From NCBI GenBank assembly GCA_963772295.1, contig CAVYWO010000013.1:372001-436000 (forward strand): a DNA stretch of 64,000 nucleotides, read 5' to 3'. The notes under the pieces are model-generated. The model had not been told where the DNA came from. It saw only the letters and a list, made by a program, of their open reading frames with translations, and made no database searches. The stretch is from AP-15 sp963772295 (GTDB lineage Bacteria > Pseudomonadota > Alphaproteobacteria > ATCC43930 > CGMCC-115725). How positions within the stretch are numbered: position 1 is the stretch's first letter; each line of letters begins with the position of its first letter. Both the position numbers and the translations under genes were made by a program. Of the stretch, positions 61,753 through 64,000 are shown in pieces.

Positions 61753-62913
61753 ATGGTGAGATCCGGACACGTCGTTTTCGGCCGGATGGAAGGGGTGAGG
61801 TTCGGCGTGCCCGCGGCCGAAGCGGTCGCCCTGGAAACCGAGCGGCTCGCGGCCGAGCGAGTCTTTCTGATGGTCAGCGGCACCCTCGCAGGCACCACCG
61901 ACGAGATCGACAAGGTGCGCGAGGCGCTCGGCAACCGCTGCACCGGCGTCTTCGACCGAATGCCGCCGCATACGCCGCGGCGGGCCGTGATCGAGGCTGC
62001 GGCGGCGGCGCGAGCGGCCGGCGCCGATCTGATCGCCACCATCGGCGGCGGTTCGGTGACCGACGGCGCCAAAGCGGTGCAGCTCTGCCTTGCCAACGAT
62101 ATCCGCACGGCGGAGGCGCTCGACGGCTATCGCCCGGCCGGCGGCGCGCTGGCGCCGCCCGGCAAGGCGCCTTCGGTGCGGCAGATCAGCGTGCCGACGA
62201 CGCTTTCCGGCGGCGAATTCAGCGCCATTGCCGGCGTCACCGACGAGCGCCGCCGGATCAAGGAGATGTTCCGCCATCCGGAGATCATCCCGCGCGCGGT
62301 GATCCTCGACCCCGCGATCACCCTCCATACCCCGGCCTGGCTGTGGCTTTCGACCGGTATCCGCGCCGTCGACCATTGCGTCGAGGGCATCTGCTCCGGC
62401 GAGGCCAATCCTTACGCCGATGCCCATGCCCTGCACGGGCTCTCGTTGCTGGCGCGCGGGCTGCCGCGGGTGAGGAGCGACCCCGCCGATCTCGAGGCGC
62501 GCCTCGATTGCCAGATCGGAACCTGGTTGTCGATGGGCCCGCTGGCCTGCGGCGTGCCGATGGGGGCGAGCCACGGCATCGGCTATGTGCTCGGCGCCGC
62601 CTTCGACATCCCGCACGGGCACACCTCATGCATCATGCTGCCGGCGGTGATGCGCTGGAACAAGCCGGTCAATGCCGCGCGGCAGGCGCTGGTGGCGGCG
62701 GCCATGGGCCACCAAGGGGAGGATGCCGGCGAGGTGCTCGATGCCTTTATCGCCGGTCTCGGCATGCCGCGCAGCCTGGGCGCCGTCGGGATCGGGCCCG
62801 AGGACTTCGACCGGATCGCCGAAGCGGCGATGCACACGCCCTGGGTCCCGTGCAACCCACGGTCGATCGCCGGGCCGGCAGAGGTCCGCGAGATCCTCGA
62901 ACTCGCGGCATAA
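61753..62913 (+). CDS. Iron-type alcohol dehydrogenase superfamily, maleylacetate-reductase-like
   Basis: The 386-residue protein starts at ATG 61753 after GGAGGGAGG. It shows the NAD-binding GGGSVTDGAKAVQ motif, the linker VRQISVPTTLSGGEFSAIAG, and two metal-site blocks: GIRAVDHCVEG and ASHGIGYVLGAAFDIPHGHT. In the first block the usual metal-ligand Asp (G-x-D-A-x-x-H) is replaced by Arg, as happens in maleylacetate-reductase-type members that do not need metal, while the His residues of the second block remain. It could reduce maleylacetate or a related keto-acid. Divergent SDR upstream; helicase gene 21 bases downstream. Confidence 0.85.
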   Translation: MVRSGHVVFGRMEGVRFGVPAAEAVALETERLAAERVFLMVSGTLAGTTDEIDKVREALGNRCTGVFDRMPPHTPRRAVIEAAAAARAAGADLIATIGGGSVTDGAKAVQLCLANDIRTAEALDGYRPAGGALAPPGKAPSVRQISVPTTLSGGEFSAIAGVTDERRRIKEMFRHPEIIPRAVILDPAITLHTPAWLWLSTGIRAVDHCVEGICSGEANPYADAHALHGLSLLARGLPRVRSDPADLEARLDCQIGTWLSMGPLACGVPMGASHGIGYVLGAAFDIPHGHTSCIMLPAVMRWNKPVNAARQALVAAAMGHQGEDAGEVLDAFIAGLGMPRSLGAVGIGPEDFDRIAEAAMHTPWVPCNPRSIAGPAEVREILELAA

Positions 62914-62934
62914 GGAGCCGCGGGCTCCGGCGCG

Positions 62935-64000
62935 ATGGCGGTGAACCGGGAAGATCGCCAGGCCGCCGATCATCACCAGGCCCGACGCTCGGCGACGCAC
63001 CCGCCGCCGAGCGCGCCGACCGAGGTGCTGGCCGGCGTCGTCGACCGGGTAACGTTTCACAATGCCGAGAACGGCTTTTGCGTGCTGCGCGTCAACGCTC
63101 GCGGGCGGCGTGATCCGGTCACCGTCGTCGGCCATGCCGCGACAATCTCGGCCGGCGAGTTTGTCCAGGCGAGCGGGGCCTGGATCAACGACCGCACCCA
63201 CGGCGTCCAATTCCGGGCTTCGTTCCTCAAGGCGACCGCACCGACGACGATCGAAGGGATCGAGAAATATCTCGCCTCGGGCATGATCCGGGGCATCGGG
63301 CCGGTCTATGCGCGGCGGCTGGTGCGCGCCTTCGGCGCCGCGGTGTTCGAGGTCATCGCACGGGCGCCGGCGCGCCTGCGCGAGGTCAAGGGGATCGGGC
63401 CGCATCGAGCCCAGCGGATCACGGCTCTTTGGGCCGAGCACCAAACCATCCGCGAGATCATGCTGTTTCTGCACCAGAACGGGGTCGGCACCGCGCGGGC
63501 GGTGCGCATCTACAAGACCTATGGCGCCGACGCGCTGCAACGGATCTCGGAAAACCCGTATCGCCTCGCGCGCGACATCCGCGGCATCGGTTTCCGCAGC
63601 GCCGACCGGATCGCCGAGCGGCTCGGCATCGAAAGGACCGCTCAGATCCGGGTGCGCGCCGGCATCTCCTTTGCCCTCACCCAGGCGATGGAGGAGGGTC
63701 ATTGCGGTCTCCCCGGCGAAGAGCTCGCCGCCCTCACCCGGCAGCTGCTTGAAGTGCCGGCGGCGCTGGTCGACGCCGCGCTCGGCCTCGAACTCGAGGA
63801 CGGCACCGTGGTCACCGACGCGATCCGCGGCCGGCGCTGCGTCTTCCCGGCCGGTCTCTACCGGGCCGAACGCGAGATTGCCTCGAAGCTGCACGTGCTC
63901 GGCACCGGCAGGCCGCCCTGGCCGATGATCGATGCCGAGAAGGCGATTCCTTGGGTCGAAAAGCGGACCGGGCTCGCCCTCGCCGACCGCCAGAAGGAAG
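62935..64000 (+). CDS. recD2: RecD2-type ATP-dependent DNA helicase (5' part, cut by window end)
   Basis: ATG 62935 starts a frame that stays open to the window end (355 codons present of an expected 720-760). After a basic N-terminus comes the OB-like N-terminal domain of RecD2 (VLAGVVDRVTFHNAENGFCV, VGHAATISAGEFVQASGAWI), then helix-hairpin-helix repeats (LASGMIRGIGPVYARRLVRA, LREVKGIGPHRAQRITALWA, ISENPYRLARDIRGIGFRSA) and the start of the SF1B helicase core (LALADRQKE, Q-motif region). RecD2 unwinds DNA 5'-3' in repair outside RecBCD. The P-loop lies beyond the window. Confidence 0.9.
   Translation, partial: MAVNREDRQAADHHQARRSATHPPPSAPTEVLAGVVDRVTFHNAENGFCVLRVNARGRRDPVTVVGHAATISAGEFVQASGAWINDRTHGVQFRASFLKATAPTTIEGIEKYLASGMIRGIGPVYARRLVRAFGAAVFEVIARAPARLREVKGIGPHRAQRITALWAEHQTIREIMLFLHQNGVGTARAVRIYKTYGADALQRISENPYRLARDIRGIGFRSADRIAERLGIERTAQIRVRAGISFALTQAMEEGHCGLPGEELAALTRQLLEVPAALVDAALGLELEDGTVVTDAIRGRRCVFPAGLYRAEREIASKLHVLGTGRPPWPMIDAEKAIPWVEKRTGLALADRQKE

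Noticed and set aside
62626..63894. A 422-codon minus-strand open frame
   Set aside because: It is a shadow of the alcohol dehydrogenase and RecD2-type genes, without recognisable motifs.

Overview
The window is high-GC DNA and looks like the chromosome of a soil- or water-type alphaproteobacterium (Rhodospirillales/Hyphomicrobiales-like). The clues are multi-GAF sensor kinases, AAA/TPR-linked class III cyclases, an alpha-2-macroglobulin/PBP1C pair, a CaiB/BaiF CoA-transferase, molybdenum hydroxylases and GC-rich palindromic intergenic repeats. This placement comes from gene families only, not from a marker gene; there is no rRNA and I could not recognise a tRNA.

Region 1 (1-10,000) is an eroded integrative element. 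A disrupted tyrosine integrase is followed by small hypothetical genes, an HNH-like protein, a GIY-YIG (T5orf172-type) protein, a frameshifted AraC regulator, an exported Pro/Ala-rich protein and a decayed pair of duplicated small secreted proteins. Region 2 (10,200-17,430) is a signalling cassette: a giant histidine kinase with eight tandem GAF domains, a PAS domain and a kinase core (read in three frames), a CheY-like receiver, and a receiver-adenylate cyclase fusion. Region 3 (17,430-31,170) is accessory DNA with many broken genes: DUF4279, a small HTH gene, a DUF499 (BREX BrxC/PglY-related) ATPase remnant running into a possible LodA-like C-terminus, a LodB-like flavoprotein, a two-subunit molybdenum hydroxylase, a methyltransferase and DUF1254/DUF1214. 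It ends in 1.2 kb of gene-poor DNA carrying mobile-element ends.

Region 4 (31,170-44,670) is intact and densely coding. It holds a 1725-residue exported beta-rich protein of unknown function, a 1917-residue alpha-2-macroglobulin with its CTEQ thioester motif, and penicillin-binding protein 1C. Together these look like an envelope defence/repair operon with an extra giant partner. Region 5 (44,670-52,390) is rearranged: a SAM/cyclase/AAA/TPR protein whose 3' end lies alongside in inverted orientation, a VapBC-type toxin-antitoxin pair with a palindromic operator, a gutted cyclase between two receiver copies, a partial duplicate of an E1-beta gene, a 219-bp element with terminal inverted repeats, a HicB-type antitoxin, and one of two copies of a 162-bp repeat.

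Region 6 (52,390-64,000) is mostly metabolic: 2-oxoacid dehydrogenase E1 alpha/beta, a CoA-transferase, YCII, F420-type oxidoreductase (frameshifted), an ArsR/SRPBCC pair, DUF899 (frameshifted), a DUF1906 lipoprotein, a quinol-monooxygenase-like protein, an SDR, a maleylacetate-reductase-like alcohol dehydrogenase, and the start of a RecD2-type helicase cut by the window edge.

Single-base frame disruptions affect well over ten genes, yet none falls in the 17-kb block from 31 to 48 kb. This argues for real decay in the accessory parts, although some indel errors cannot be excluded.
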